A stretch of DNA of 64,000 nucleotides from Planctomycetota bacterium (GTDB lineage Bacteria; Planctomycetota; Phycisphaerae; UBA1845). Below the pieces are notes generated by a model that was not told the origin of the DNA, made no database searches, and saw nothing but the letters and a program-made list of their open reading frames with translations. A program made the translations under genes and the position numbers. Location of the stretch: assembly GCA_024280855.1 (NCBI GenBank), contig JAJRPG010000077.1, positions 1-64,000 of the forward strand, read 5' to 3'. Within the stretch, counting starts at the first letter, position 1; each line of letters opens with the position of its first letter. Below are positions 37,206-46,039 of the stretch, in pieces.

Positions 37206-37801
37206 AATTACCATCTATGTTATCAATGGCTGCGCTTTGCGTATAGTACGAATTCTTAGTCACCCATTATATATGCTGATACCACAAACGCACCAGCCCC
37301 CCCCCCCCGGGGGTTGTCAAGGAAAAAATGAAATATATTTTTGTCTCCTGTGCGGCGTGTGGGGCAAATCTCGAAACAATCTCCGTTTACCAGGGGTTCT
37401 GTCGGAGCCGGTAGCGCAAGCGCCCGGTGTCTTCGAATTGTCACAGAATAACAAACTTATCATATGATTTCGGTGTCTATGTCGAATTGAAAACACGGGT
37501 CGCTCGCGCTCGCCGCTCGGATTTTCTTGGTAGACCTGTTTAGCTAGGTAGGCTTCCCGGTGTACATCGAAACGCCCTACCGTTACTATTTGAATGCCGC
37601 GAACATGGCACTTTAACAAGCCTCACGGAAAACGGTAAAGGCAGGTCTACGACCGTGCCCTACAAGAAGTAAGCCTGTCACCGATTTCCCAAGCACAAAA
37701 ATAATAGACACGGGTCATCACGACTTAGGTATTTCACCATAATTTTTGCGCGAATCGGCTACGGAATTGGAAAGTGGGCAGTTGACGGGTTGTGCGTTAA
37801 C
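37206..37801. other. Long intergenic region with C12 tract and structured element
   Basis: About 600 bases without a supported gene. A run of 12 C followed by 5 G lies at 37297-37313. A 9-bp perfect long-range pairing (37530-37538 with 37642-37650) encloses smaller hairpins. Frames of about 100 codons on both strands lack starts in good context. Confidence 0.5.
37530..37650. ncRNA. Possible multi-branched structured RNA or DNA element
   Basis: GTAGACCTG (37530-37538) pairs perfectly with CAGGTCTAC (37642-37650). Inside lie GGTAGGC/GCCCTACC (37547-37553 with 37574-37581), TGCC/GGCA (37595-37598 with 37607-37610) and GCCT/AGGC near 37620-37642. This looks like a closed multi-helix junction of about 120 nt. 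It matches no RNA family I recognise. Strand is undetermined and chance cannot be excluded. Confidence 0.25.
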
Positions 37802-38227
37802 TCAACTATGGAGCATCGGGGCTATTTCCATCGATTCGTTGGCTGCATCAAGCTCGTCCAGCAGCGCGAATAACACACGATGGTCGCAGGGTTTAGTGCA
37901 GAAAAAGTCTGCGCCGGCGTAGTCAGCCATTTGTTCGATGTAGTTTCGTGATAGCTTATTTTTGGCGTCGGTCATCATAACGATCATGGCGTCGAGGTTT
38001 TGCCAGCAGCGACGCACGTTGGCACACACCTCGAAGGCGTCCATGTCTGTGAGGTTCATATCGAGAATGAGCGCATGACACAAGCTGACTTCGCCGTGCC
38101 AGATGGCGTCTTCACCGAGAGAAAAAGAGTCTACTCGATACCCTGCATCTTCTAATTGATCGCTAAGATGTGCGCGAGGCGCATCGTCCGCATCGGCTAT
38201 CACCACGCGATATTGCTTCGCGCTCAT
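37802..38227 (-). CDS. Single-domain response regulator (CheY-like receiver)
   Basis: The 141-residue protein consists only of a receiver domain. 'VVIADADDA' supplies the acidic pocket, D56 in 'LILDMNLTDMDAFE' is the phospho-acceptor, the Thr is in 'VMMTDAKN', and the Lys in 'FFCTKPCD'. No output domain is present. It probably serves a phosphorelay or a protein-protein switch. No histidine kinase gene is adjacent. A REP-like element lies in the gap to queD. Confidence 0.88.
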   Translation of the reverse strand: MSAKQYRVVIADADDAPRAHLSDQLEDAGYRVDSFSLGEDAIWHGEVSLCHALILDMNLTDMDAFEVCANVRRCWQNLDAMIVMMTDAKNKLSRNYIEQMADYAGADFFCTKPCDHRVLFALLDELDAANESMEIAPMLHS

Positions 38228-38414
38228 GCCTCTCCCCTTGTAATTGATCCGGGCACGATGGAATCAATACTTGACGTGCCCGGCCCCTCCAGCGTTAGTG
38301 TAGAATACGTAGCGTCGGTGGACCAGAGATTTCCCTATGTTTAGCGGAGGCGATGATACGTCCGGTATTGTGGTTGCTTTAGCAGCACAGTCGCTTTTGT
38401 AAGTTAAATCAAGT

Positions 38415-38440
38415 GAGCCGCATGCTTCAGCTTGTGCGGT
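38415..38440 (+). repeat. REP-like hairpin, family 2, variant copy 4
   Basis: This copy is nearly identical to that at 36307-36332 (GAGCCGCATGCTTCAGCTTG, then TGCGG). It sits 12 nt beyond the queD stop. Confidence 0.72.
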
Positions 38441-38451
38441 GCTTAGAATCT

Positions 38452-38862
38452 TTAACCGCGATATTCGCAACGGGCGTTGCAAGTCTCAGCTATGTTGATT
38501 TGCGACAGGATAGGAAGCGTTGGTTTTAGCTGGGTCCATATCCAACGGGCGAGGATTTCCGAAGTTGGATTTTCCAGGCCTTCGATATCGTTGAGATAGT
38601 GATGGTCCAGTCGATCATAGATAGGAGCGAAAAGTTGTTTGATCTGCGCAAAGTCAATTAGCCAACCTTTTTGCGGATCAATGTTTCCCTCGCAAGCAAG
38701 CTCCACCTGAAAACTATGGCCATGTAGTCTGGCGCATTTGTGACCCTCGCCGGCGTTGGGTAATAGGTGGGCCGCCTCGAAGGTGAACTTGCGAACGATA
38801 CGAACGGTATCGCTCGGCTGTGGGACTGCAGGAATGGAATCAGGCATCGCGCGGCTACTCAT
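38452..38862 (-). CDS. queD: 6-carboxytetrahydropterin synthase QueD-like protein
   Basis: This is a T-fold enzyme of the 6-pyruvoyltetrahydropterin synthase family, which in bacteria usually makes 6-carboxytetrahydropterin for queuosine. Zinc ligands are seen in 'FEAAHLLP' and 'LHGHSF', the catalytic Cys in 'KCARLHGH', and the substrate-binding Glu in '[13 protein letters not shown]'. ATG 38862 overlaps the end of the upstream PPIase gene by 8 bases (ATGAGTAG), giving 136 residues. Other que genes are not in the window, so a pterin role cannot be ruled out. Confidence 0.88.
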   Translation of the reverse strand: MSSRAMPDSIPAVPQPSDTVRIVRKFTFEAAHLLPNAGEGHKCARLHGHSFQVELACEGNIDPQKGWLIDFAQIKQLFAPIYDRLDHHYLNDIEGLENPTSEILARWIWTQLKPTLPILSQINIAETCNARCEYRG

Positions 38863-39991
38863 TGTCCTCTGGATACAGGATTTCAAATAGCTCGACTTGG
38901 AAAACGACGGTCTCTCCGGGGGCGATCATCTCCGGGACGCCACGATCTCCAAAGGCTAAATGGGGAGGGAGAATGAACATCCATTTTCCACCCTCGTGCA
39001 TCATGGAAACACCTTCTTCCAATCCCTTGACGAGGTTGGACAGTATTTTACTAGGGGCTTGTTTCCCTCGATAGGTACTTTCGATGTCGCGGCCATCGAG
39101 ACCCGATACTTTATAGTGATACGAGATCGTATCGGTTAGCATGGGGGCCGCGCCCGTCCCTTTTCGCATAACGGCATATTTTAATCCGGACTCTGTCGTG
39201 GTGAATTTTGAGCCAGCTTCTTTTTCGATTCGTATCATTGCGTCATCGAGCACGCGTTGCCTGGCATCAATAGCCTCTTGTCGTAATCGATCAGTCTCGG
39301 CTTGGAGTGCTTCCACGACGCCTTGGGCAGCTTTACGATCGTAATTACCTTCCAAGCGAATAGTCTTGATCCTAATGGGCGAGACTGGTACGACGTCTAA
39401 TAAGCCATTGGCGAAGTCAGGGTGCGTACTTAGTGATACGCCAGAGATTTTGTCGGCTACGTCCATACCCTCTACGACGCGGCCTATGACTGTATATCCA
39501 CCGAAGTCGCGGGGATCTCCCAGCGACTGATTGTTGCGGGTGTTGATAAAGAATTCCGCCTGTGTGGAGTTGGTAACATTAAATGCGTGGTACATCGCTA
39601 CCGTGCCACGACGGTGTCGCATGTCTTCTGTCCACTCTAGCTTGATGCCGGGTCGCAGTCCGTTCTCTCGCGGTTTCATCTTCGTCGTGAACTTTCCACC
39701 CTGAATCAGCTTACCTTCCAGTACGCGATGGAAAATAAGCCCGTCGTAATAACGTTTGTTTACATAGTCCAGGAAATTAATGACAGACTTGGGTGCGGTC
39801 GTGGCATCCAATTCCATAATCACGTCGCCTAGCGTAGTCGTCATGCGCACGCGCGGGTGTAATCCGTCGGCAGACGACTTGCCTGACTGGGCAAGGGTAG
39901 TAGTAGCCTGGCAGGATAGGATAAGCAAAGCCGCTGTCGCCCATTTCGAGCATGTGAAACATGTTGAGCATGTCCAATTTGAACGGTACAT
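38855..39991 (-). CDS. Exported cyclophilin-FKBP fusion peptidyl-prolyl isomerase
   Basis: One polypeptide of 378 residues carries two unrelated prolyl isomerase folds. An N-terminal signal peptide ends near 'TTTLAQS'. A cyclophilin domain spans about residues 47-210 ('[13 protein letters not shown]', '[10 protein letters not shown]'). A charged, helical linker of about 60 residues follows ('[20 protein letters not shown]' region). A C-terminal FKBP domain spans about 275-373 ('[17 protein letters not shown]', '[17 protein letters not shown]'). In the cyclophilin the active-site Phe of 'GFMxQGG' is replaced by Lys, so activity may be altered. It is the fourth of four PPIase genes in a row. 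Confidence 0.88.
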   Translation of the reverse strand: MYRSNWTCSTCFTCSKWATAALLILSCQATTTLAQSGKSSADGLHPRVRMTTTLGDVIMELDATTAPKSVINFLDYVNKRYYDGLIFHRVLEGKLIQGGKFTTKMKPRENGLRPGIKLEWTEDMRHRRGTVAMYHAFNVTNSTQAEFFINTRNNQSLGDPRDFGGYTVIGRVVEGMDVADKISGVSLSTHPDFANGLLDVVPVSPIRIKTIRLEGNYDRKAAQGVVEALQAETDRLRQEAIDARQRVLDDAMIRIEKEAGSKFTTTESGLKYAVMRKGTGAAPMLTDTISYHYKVSGLDGRDIESTYRGKQAPSKILSNLVKGLEEGVSMMHEGGKWMFILPPHLAFGDRGVPEMIAPGETVVFQVELFEILYPEDNE

Positions 39992-40011
39992 GAAAATCAA
40001 TCCATCAAGGG

Positions 40012-40548
40012 TTATTTTTTGGGAAACTTTTTATCGAGAATACTGTTCCACTCGCCGAGTTGCTCTTTTTGCGCATCGAACAGTGAAGCCGCATCCCCTG
40101 AAATCGTAACGCTATTCATACAGTCGCCATCTGATACCGCATCGACAACGGATTGCCCATCGGTGACTTTCCCGAAGACAGTGTGCTTATCGTTGAGCCA
40201 ATCCGTAGCAATATGGGTTACGAAAAACTGGCTGCCGTTGGTCCCCGGTCCAGAATTAGCCATCGACAACATACCAGGCGAATCGTGACGCCGCGTGGGA
40301 TGGAATTCATCTTTGAACTGATATCCAGGACCACCAGAACCTGTACCGGTTGGGTCGCCGCCTTGAATCATAAAATCGGCAATGACCCGATGGAAGTTCA
40401 GTCCGTTGTAATACCCGCGCTGGGCTAAGTTGACGAAGTTGGCTACTGTAGCCGGCGCTTCATCTGGAAAAAGTTCCACATGAATCTCGCCTTTGTCCGT
40501 AGCGATAACAGCCGATAGGCCTGTGCTTGATTGCGCATTATCTGTCAT
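40012..40548 (-). CDS. Cytoplasmic cyclophilin-type peptidyl-prolyl isomerase
   Basis: This 178-residue cyclophilin has no signal peptide. '[19 protein letters not shown]' contains the catalytic Arg, Phe and Gln, and '[23 protein letters not shown]' (read in parts) has the substrate-binding segments. It catalyses cis-trans isomerisation of prolyl bonds during protein folding. It is 49 nt from the upstream cyclophilin gene and 20 nt from the fusion gene, in a probable operon. Confidence 0.93.
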   Translation of the reverse strand: MTDNAQSSTGLSAVIATDKGEIHVELFPDEAPATVANFVNLAQRGYYNGLNFHRVIADFMIQGGDPTGTGSGGPGYQFKDEFHPTRRHDSPGMLSMANSGPGTNGSQFFVTHIATDWLNDKHTVFGKVTDGQSVVDAVSDGDCMNSVTISGDAASLFDAQKEQLGEWNSILDKKFPKK

Positions 40549-40597
40549 AGTTTCATGTTCCGTTATTAGGCCAATTTACTTACTGCTTAGTGGCATA

Positions 40598-41176
40598 TTA
40601 TTTTTTGACGATTACTGATTTAATGATGACCGGCGTAACAGGTACTACCTTGCCGCCAGGATATTTTGGATTTACTTCAGTCTTGGTAGTACGAATTTTT
40701 TCGACCACGTCCATCCCCTCAACCACCTTACCAAACACCGCATAAGCTGCGCCACCGCTGCTGGGCATGTCTAAATTTTTGTTATCTTTTACGTTTATAA
40801 AAAACTGTGACGTCGCAGAATCCGGGGCACCGGTGCGGGCCATCGCGATGGTCCCTATGACATTTTTAAGACCATTTTTCCATTCATTCTTGATCGGCGA
40901 ATGCATGCCAGCCGTCTTTTTGTTTAGGTCTTTGTCCATCCCGCCGCCCTGAATCATAAAGGTGGGGATGACGCGATGGAATACCGTACCATTATAAAAC
41001 CCCTCCTTAGCATATCGTAGAAAATTAGCCGTGCTAATTGGCGCTTTTTCGATGTCCAATTCAAGCACGATATTACCTAGTGAGGTTTCCAGCGTAACTC
41101 GGGGATTGGTTTTCCCCTCTGCAAAAGCTGAGGCCGAGATCAAAGTCATAGCCAATAATGTTGTCATGGTGCGCAT
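40598..41176 (-). CDS. Exported cyclophilin-type peptidyl-prolyl isomerase
   Basis: This is a 192-residue cyclophilin with a signal peptide 'TLLAMTLISASAFAEG' and a cut after 'AFA'. Catalytic residues are in 'FHRVIPTFMIQGGGMD', and 'ATSQFFINVKDN' is the second active-site segment. It should act in the periplasm. It lies in a row with three other PPIase genes on the minus strand. Confidence 0.93.
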   Translation of the reverse strand: MRTMTTLLAMTLISASAFAEGKTNPRVTLETSLGNIVLELDIEKAPISTANFLRYAKEGFYNGTVFHRVIPTFMIQGGGMDKDLNKKTAGMHSPIKNEWKNGLKNVIGTIAMARTGAPDSATSQFFINVKDNKNLDMPSSGGAAYAVFGKVVEGMDVVEKIRTTKTEVNPKYPGGKVVPVTPVIIKSVIVKK

Positions 41177-41228
41177 TTGATATATTCCTTAAAAAAGTCG
41201 TAAAAGTCTTAGTCGTAATCGTGTCACG

Positions 41229-42068
41229 CTACGGTAGTGCAATAAGTTCAACCTCAAAAATCAACGTCGCCTTAGCGGGAATAGAAGGAGGTCGGCCATT
41301 TTCGCCATAAGCCAGGTCAAAAGGAATCTCCAGACGTCGTTTCCCACCTACATTCATTGTCGCTAATCCTTCTGTCCAACCCTTGATTACCTGATTGAGG
41401 CCAAACGTCGCAGGCTGACCACGTTGGACAGAGCTATCGAAAATCTTGCCGTCTGTAAGCCAACCGGAATAATGCACCGTCACTTTGGATTGCGCGCTTT
41501 CAGGTGATGGGCCATCCCCAACTTTGATGTCCCAGTACTTTAGTCCCGATTCTGTAGTAACCAATTTAAGGCCTTCAACCGACGTCTGCTCTGGTGCTTT
41601 TGGGGGCATAATAACATCCAATAATTCTACTTCAAAAATCAAGGTAGCCTTCGCCGGAATTTTCGGAGGTCGGCCACTTTCGCCATAAGCTAACTGGTAG
41701 GGGATTTCGAGGCGGCGCTTACCGCCGACTTTCATAGAGCCAACGCCTTCAGTCCATCCCTTGATGACCTGGTTGAGGCCAAACGTTGCTGGTTGACCTC
41801 GTTGAACAGAACTATCAAACAGCGTTCCATCTTGCAACCAGCCGGAATAGTGTACCTTTACTTTGGTTTTCGAGTTAGGAGGCATGTTACCGTCCCCTAC
41901 TTTGATGTCCCAATACTTTAGACCGGAAGGTGTGACAACTTCCTTGAGACCTTCAACCGAAGCCTGCTTCAGGTCTTCCGCGTTTGCCTGAGCTGGCGTC
42001 ATGGTAATTATGGCCAGCGTAGCCGCCACGGCCAACGCGCTGGTTCGCATAGTGTTAAATCTAATCAT
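41229..42068 (-). CDS. Exported tandem-FKBP peptidyl-prolyl isomerase
   Basis: A 279-residue protein with a signal peptide ending at 'AQANA' and two FKBP domains (about residues 60-152 and 185-278). The domains are nearly identical over long stretches: '[19 protein letters not shown]' and '[19 protein letters not shown]', '[17 protein letters not shown]' in both, and 'GGKRRLEIP' in both. This indicates a recent internal duplication. Active-site aromatic residues are kept in both copies. It is the first gene of the four-gene PPIase cluster. Confidence 0.93.
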   Translation of the reverse strand: MIRFNTMRTSALAVAATLAIITMTPAQANAEDLKQASVEGLKEVVTPSGLKYWDIKVGDGNMPPNSKTKVKVHYSGWLQDGTLFDSSVQRGQPATFGLNQVIKGWTEGVGSMKVGGKRRLEIPYQLAYGESGRPPKIPAKATLIFEVELLDVIMPPKAPEQTSVEGLKLVTTESGLKYWDIKVGDGPSPESAQSKVTVHYSGWLTDGKIFDSSVQRGQPATFGLNQVIKGWTEGLATMNVGGKRRLEIPFDLAYGENGRPPSIPAKATLIFEVELIALP

Positions 42069-42320
42069 GATCTATTGTTCCCCTAAGTTTGGTTTAATAT
42101 TTCATCCAGGTCCATTCCCTTATAAGAGGCGGTATTGTCCATATTTATCTATAGTATGCAAACTTATCACAAGGGTACAGATAAAGGAACCTCAGACGAG
42201 ACATTTGGCGTTCTTCGCTGTCCAACCAGAATTACGCGGGGTACGATGTGAACAGCTTATGTGTCGGTGATGCCTCAGGCTATCTGCCATAAAGACGCTT
42301 TTTAGAAAGGTCGCCCCATT

Positions 42321-44255
42321 TTGACGGCTGGTGCAGAGGTCCATAGCGACGCTGGAACGAGTTTGTTGCGAAATCGTAACTTCATCCTCCTGTGGTGCGC
42401 CTACGCTGTCAGCGCCATGGGCGACCACTTATCAGAGATGGCTATCCTCAAAACACAAAACGCTCTCGACGCCAATGTAGACATGACCGCGCTCAACGCT
42501 CGGATGACTTTCACCTTTTTCCTCCCATTCTTTCTATTCAGCGCAGCCGCTGGCGTATTAGCCGACCGATTGCCGCGACGAGCGCTAATGGTCAGCGCCG
42601 ACCTCATGCGCTGCATCATTTTAGCTTCGTTCGGAGCGCTCATCCTATGGACCCAGGACTGGGGCGTATGGGGGGTGTTCTTGCCCTTGAGTTTGGTCGG
42701 CGCTTTCGCGGCTATCTTCTCGCCCGCCCGCTCTGCGCTACTATCAAATATCGTTCATCCCAACGAATTAGCCCGCGCCAACGGTATGATTAGTGGTCTG
42801 GGAATCATCGCCACCATGGCTGCGGCGAAGATTGGTGGATACTTAGCCGATTACTACGAACCCTCAGTCGCCTTTCGGGTCGATGCCGCTACCTTCGTAG
42901 TCAGCGCCGTATTGCTGATGCTCATGACCTCACATGGTACGCCACCCGTTAAAGCTTCGGCCAAAAAAAACAGCGTACTAACCGACCTTCGCGCGGGCTT
43001 TCGTTATGCTAAATCGCATCGCCACGTCGCCGAATTCATAGCCATCGCTGCCCTGGTCTGGTTTTGCGGGCCGTTGGTCAATAGCGTACTCCCCGCCATC
43101 GTGCGGGACGTTTACGAAGGAACCTATCAAGACATCAGCAACTACCGCGCCCTACTGGGCCTGGGCTTTATATTTGGTGCCGTTATCGTGTCAGTAATCG
43201 CGGGATCACTACAAAGCGGCATCATCATCACCTGGAGCTTATTCGGCATTTCAGCTAGCGTAGCTGTTCTGGCGTCTTCGGTTATTTTCTCACGATGGGG
43301 ATTCCAAGCTAGCACTCTGGCTTTCATCGGCGGATGCGGTGTTGTCGGGGCGGGCATGTTCACCGTGGCCATCATGGCTACATTTAATGCCATGTTGCAG
43401 CGGACCGTAACGAATCGATATCGAGGCCGCATATTTGGCGTGACCGACGTATCCACCGTCGGAGCATTGCTATTAGCCACCGGGGCATTGGGGTTCCCCA
43501 CATCATTCCGCGTAGACCGCTGGGTGGGAGAGATTCTCTTGGTCGTCACGCTGCTCACTTTTTCCGCAGGACTATATACCTTTTTTACAAGGCTTAAACG
43601 AAACTATATGGACGACGCCATGGTGCTGGTATGTTGCCACCTAGCCCAATTCATCTCGCGGTTCTGGTGGCGCATGCAGCGTCTAGGCCCAGCGACATTG
43701 CCACGCACAGGAGGTGTAATCGTCACAGCGAACCATACTTCTTCCGCAGACCCATTTTTATTACACGCGGCTGCGACTTATAGATTAACTTCGTATATGT
43801 TCGCCAAAGAACATGCCGAAAAACCGTTCATCAGATGGTTCGCCAAAAAAGTCGAATGCATTCTCGTGAAGCGCGATGGACAAGATACTGGTGCGACGAA
43901 ACAAGCGATGCGGTTATTGCGCGAGGGGAAAGTCGTCGGCATTTTCATCGAAGGGGGAATCGTACCTCCGGGCGAAGTTGGCGTACCCAAGGACGGCGTC
44001 GCGATGCTTGCACTCAAAACCGGTGCGACGGTGATTCCGGCTTATATTAGCGGTTTAACCTATTATGATAGTATGCTACTAGCCTTTATCATGAGGCATC
44101 ATGCGCGGGTGCGCATGGGCCAAGCTGTGGACCTGTCCGAGTTTAGAGAGGGAAAAGCCAGTCGAGAGCAAATTCGACAGGCGACGCAAAAAATTTACGC
44201 AGCCGTCCAAGCGCTTGCACCGTCCCATTTTGAAAATAATAAAACTCCCCTATAA
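42321..44255 (+). CDS. MFS transporter-acyltransferase (PlsC) fusion protein
   Basis: The first 430 residues form a 12-helix major facilitator of the LplT/enterobactin-exporter type ('NFILLWCAYAVSAMGDHL', 'GVLADRLPRRALMVSADLMR'). The last 200 residues are a 1-acylglycerolphosphate acyltransferase domain with the HxxxxD motif 'NHTSSADPF', a divergent 'FIEGGIVPPGE' in place of FPEG, and 'VIPAYISGL'. By analogy with the LplT-Aas couple of E. coli, it may flip lysophospholipid inward and re-acylate it, but the acyl-ACP synthetase part of Aas is missing. The start is uncertain: TTG 42321 is used because no ATG precedes the first helix. Confidence 0.82.
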   Translation: MTAGAEVHSDAGTSLLRNRNFILLWCAYAVSAMGDHLSEMAILKTQNALDANVDMTALNARMTFTFFLPFFLFSAAAGVLADRLPRRALMVSADLMRCIILASFGALILWTQDWGVWGVFLPLSLVGAFAAIFSPARSALLSNIVHPNELARANGMISGLGIIATMAAAKIGGYLADYYEPSVAFRVDAATFVVSAVLLMLMTSHGTPPVKASAKKNSVLTDLRAGFRYAKSHRHVAEFIAIAALVWFCGPLVNSVLPAIVRDVYEGTYQDISNYRALLGLGFIFGAVIVSVIAGSLQSGIIITWSLFGISASVAVLASSVIFSRWGFQASTLAFIGGCGVVGAGMFTVAIMATFNAMLQRTVTNRYRGRIFGVTDVSTVGALLLATGALGFPTSFRVDRWVGEILLVVTLLTFSAGLYTFFTRLKRNYMDDAMVLVCCHLAQFISRFWWRMQRLGPATLPRTGGVIVTANHTSSADPFLLHAAATYRLTSYMFAKEHAEKPFIRWFAKKVECILVKRDGQDTGATKQAMRLLREGKVVGIFIEGGIVPPGEVGVPKDGVAMLALKTGATVIPAYISGLTYYDSMLLAFIMRHHARVRMGQAVDLSEFREGKASREQIRQATQKIYAAVQALAPSHFENNKTPL

Positions 44256-44298
44256 TAGGCTGTGGGTAGTGACTATTTAAGAATCAGGAAAACATAAC

Positions 44299-45897
44299 AT
44301 GGATACATTAAACACATTACAACTTTGGGATCGCTATAACCAATACATATTGCGCGCAGACAATATCAGGCTTTCGCTCGACATTAGCCGAATGCGTTTC
44401 GACGAAACTTTTTTTGATCGGCTGAATGTGCCTTTTGCCCAGGCGTTTACCTCCATGTCATTGCTTGAAGGTGGCGCGAAAGCCAATATCGATGAAGACC
44501 GCATGGTGGGGCACTATTGGCTAAGGCAACCTTCGCTATCGCCGAACGATGTCATTCGCGAGGACATCGAAAAAACCGTCGAAGACATAAAAAAATTCGC
44601 TCAAGACGTGCATGACGGCGCGATCAAACCTAATAAGTCGGATGGCTTTTATGCCGTATTACTTATCGGAATTGGCGGCTCAGCCCTTGGTCCACAGTTT
44701 GTTTGCGACGCACTAAGCACGTCGGATGACCCTATGATTGTAAGGTTTATCGACAACACCGACCCGGAGGGCATCGATCGCATTCTGGATGAACTCTCAG
44801 ACATGCTGGATCAAACGCTCACGCTGGTAGTATCAAAATCCGGCGGCACCACGGAAACTCGAAACGCCATGCTCGAAGTGAAGCAGGCTTATGAACAGGC
44901 CGGTTTATCCTTCGCCCAGCACGCCATAGCTATTACTTGTAAAGATAGTCAGCTAGATAAATTAGCAGCCCAGGACCAATGGCTTCGGACGTTTCCCATG
45001 TGGGATTGGGTCGGTGGTCGCACCTCCGTACTGTCCGCAGCCGGGCTTCTACCTGCTGCGTTGCAAGGCGCAGACATCGAGGCCCTTCTTTACGGAGCAC
45101 ACAAATGTGATGTCCTCACGCGCGGCGCGACCGTATTAGAAAACCCTGCAGCTATGTTAGCCGCGATGTGGCACTACGCCGGCGAAGGGCAAGGCTCACG
45201 CAACATGGTCGTGCTGCCGTACAGTGACCGACTTGCTCTTATGGGAAAATATCTGCAACAACTGGTGATGGAGTCGATCGGCAAATCACATGACCGAGAC
45301 GGTGTGCAGGTTAACCAAGGACTAACCGTTTATGGCAACAAGGGAACGACTGACCAGCATGCGTTTGTGCAACAACTCCATGAAGGCCCCAGCGATTTTT
45401 TCGTCACGTTCATCGAGATATTAAAACATCGGGATGAAGCCTCGGTCATGGTATCCCCCAACGTCACAGCCGGGGATTACCTGGACGCTTTTCTTCACGG
45501 AACCCGAAACTCGCTTTATAGCAATAGCCGGGATTCCTTAACCATAACCCTCGACTATCTCGACGCCCGCGCACTTGGCGGGCTAATCGCACTCTTCGAA
45601 CGCGCGGTTGGCTTATACGCAGAGATCATCAACATAAACGCCTACCATCAGCCAGGCGTCGAACACGGCAAGCAAGCCGCCAGCGAAACCATCGCCCTGC
45701 AAGCCTTAGCCCTGGCGCATCTACGAGCTAATTCGGACAAACCGTGGACCGCCCAATCACTAGCCGACGCCATCGGTCAGCCCGAAATCGCGGAAAGCCT
45801 ATACCACATATTACGTCACGCATCCGCAAATCCAGACCATCGCGTAACCATCCAGCCCGCAGACAGCCCAGCCTCAACCCAATTTCAGTCTTTATAG
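44299..45897 (+). CDS. pgi: Glucose-6-phosphate isomerase
   Basis: The enzyme interconverts glucose 6-phosphate and fructose 6-phosphate in glycolysis. The 532-residue protein shows 'GIGGSALGPQFV', the phosphate-binding 'VVSKSGGTTETRN', 'MWDWVGGRTSVLSAAGLLPA', the catalytic His in 'GNKGTTDQHAFVQQLHEG', and the Lys in 'YHQPGVEHGKQAA'. AGGA lies 10 nt before ATG 44299. It starts 43 nt behind the MFS-PlsC gene. Confidence 0.95.
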   Translation: MDTLNTLQLWDRYNQYILRADNIRLSLDISRMRFDETFFDRLNVPFAQAFTSMSLLEGGAKANIDEDRMVGHYWLRQPSLSPNDVIREDIEKTVEDIKKFAQDVHDGAIKPNKSDGFYAVLLIGIGGSALGPQFVCDALSTSDDPMIVRFIDNTDPEGIDRILDELSDMLDQTLTLVVSKSGGTTETRNAMLEVKQAYEQAGLSFAQHAIAITCKDSQLDKLAAQDQWLRTFPMWDWVGGRTSVLSAAGLLPAALQGADIEALLYGAHKCDVLTRGATVLENPAAMLAAMWHYAGEGQGSRNMVVLPYSDRLALMGKYLQQLVMESIGKSHDRDGVQVNQGLTVYGNKGTTDQHAFVQQLHEGPSDFFVTFIEILKHRDEASVMVSPNVTAGDYLDAFLHGTRNSLYSNSRDSLTITLDYLDARALGGLIALFERAVGLYAEIININAYHQPGVEHGKQAASETIALQALALAHLRANSDKPWTAQSLADAIGQPEIAESLYHILRHASANPDHRVTIQPADSPASTQFQSL

Positions 45898-46039
45898 CCT
45901 CTCAGGGGCTATCGACAACGGGTTCTGCTTGACGGAATGCGCCTGTTACTTTCAAATAATGTATCCGACGGGGTATTCTGTCGGGTGAATTGGGGGCAGG
46001 GGGCTTGCGCTTAAAATTTAGTCTACGGAGTTTATCGAT

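Noticed and set aside
37317-37619. 100-codon minus-strand frame
   Set aside because: Composition and context are not gene-like, and it overlaps other frames and the structured element.
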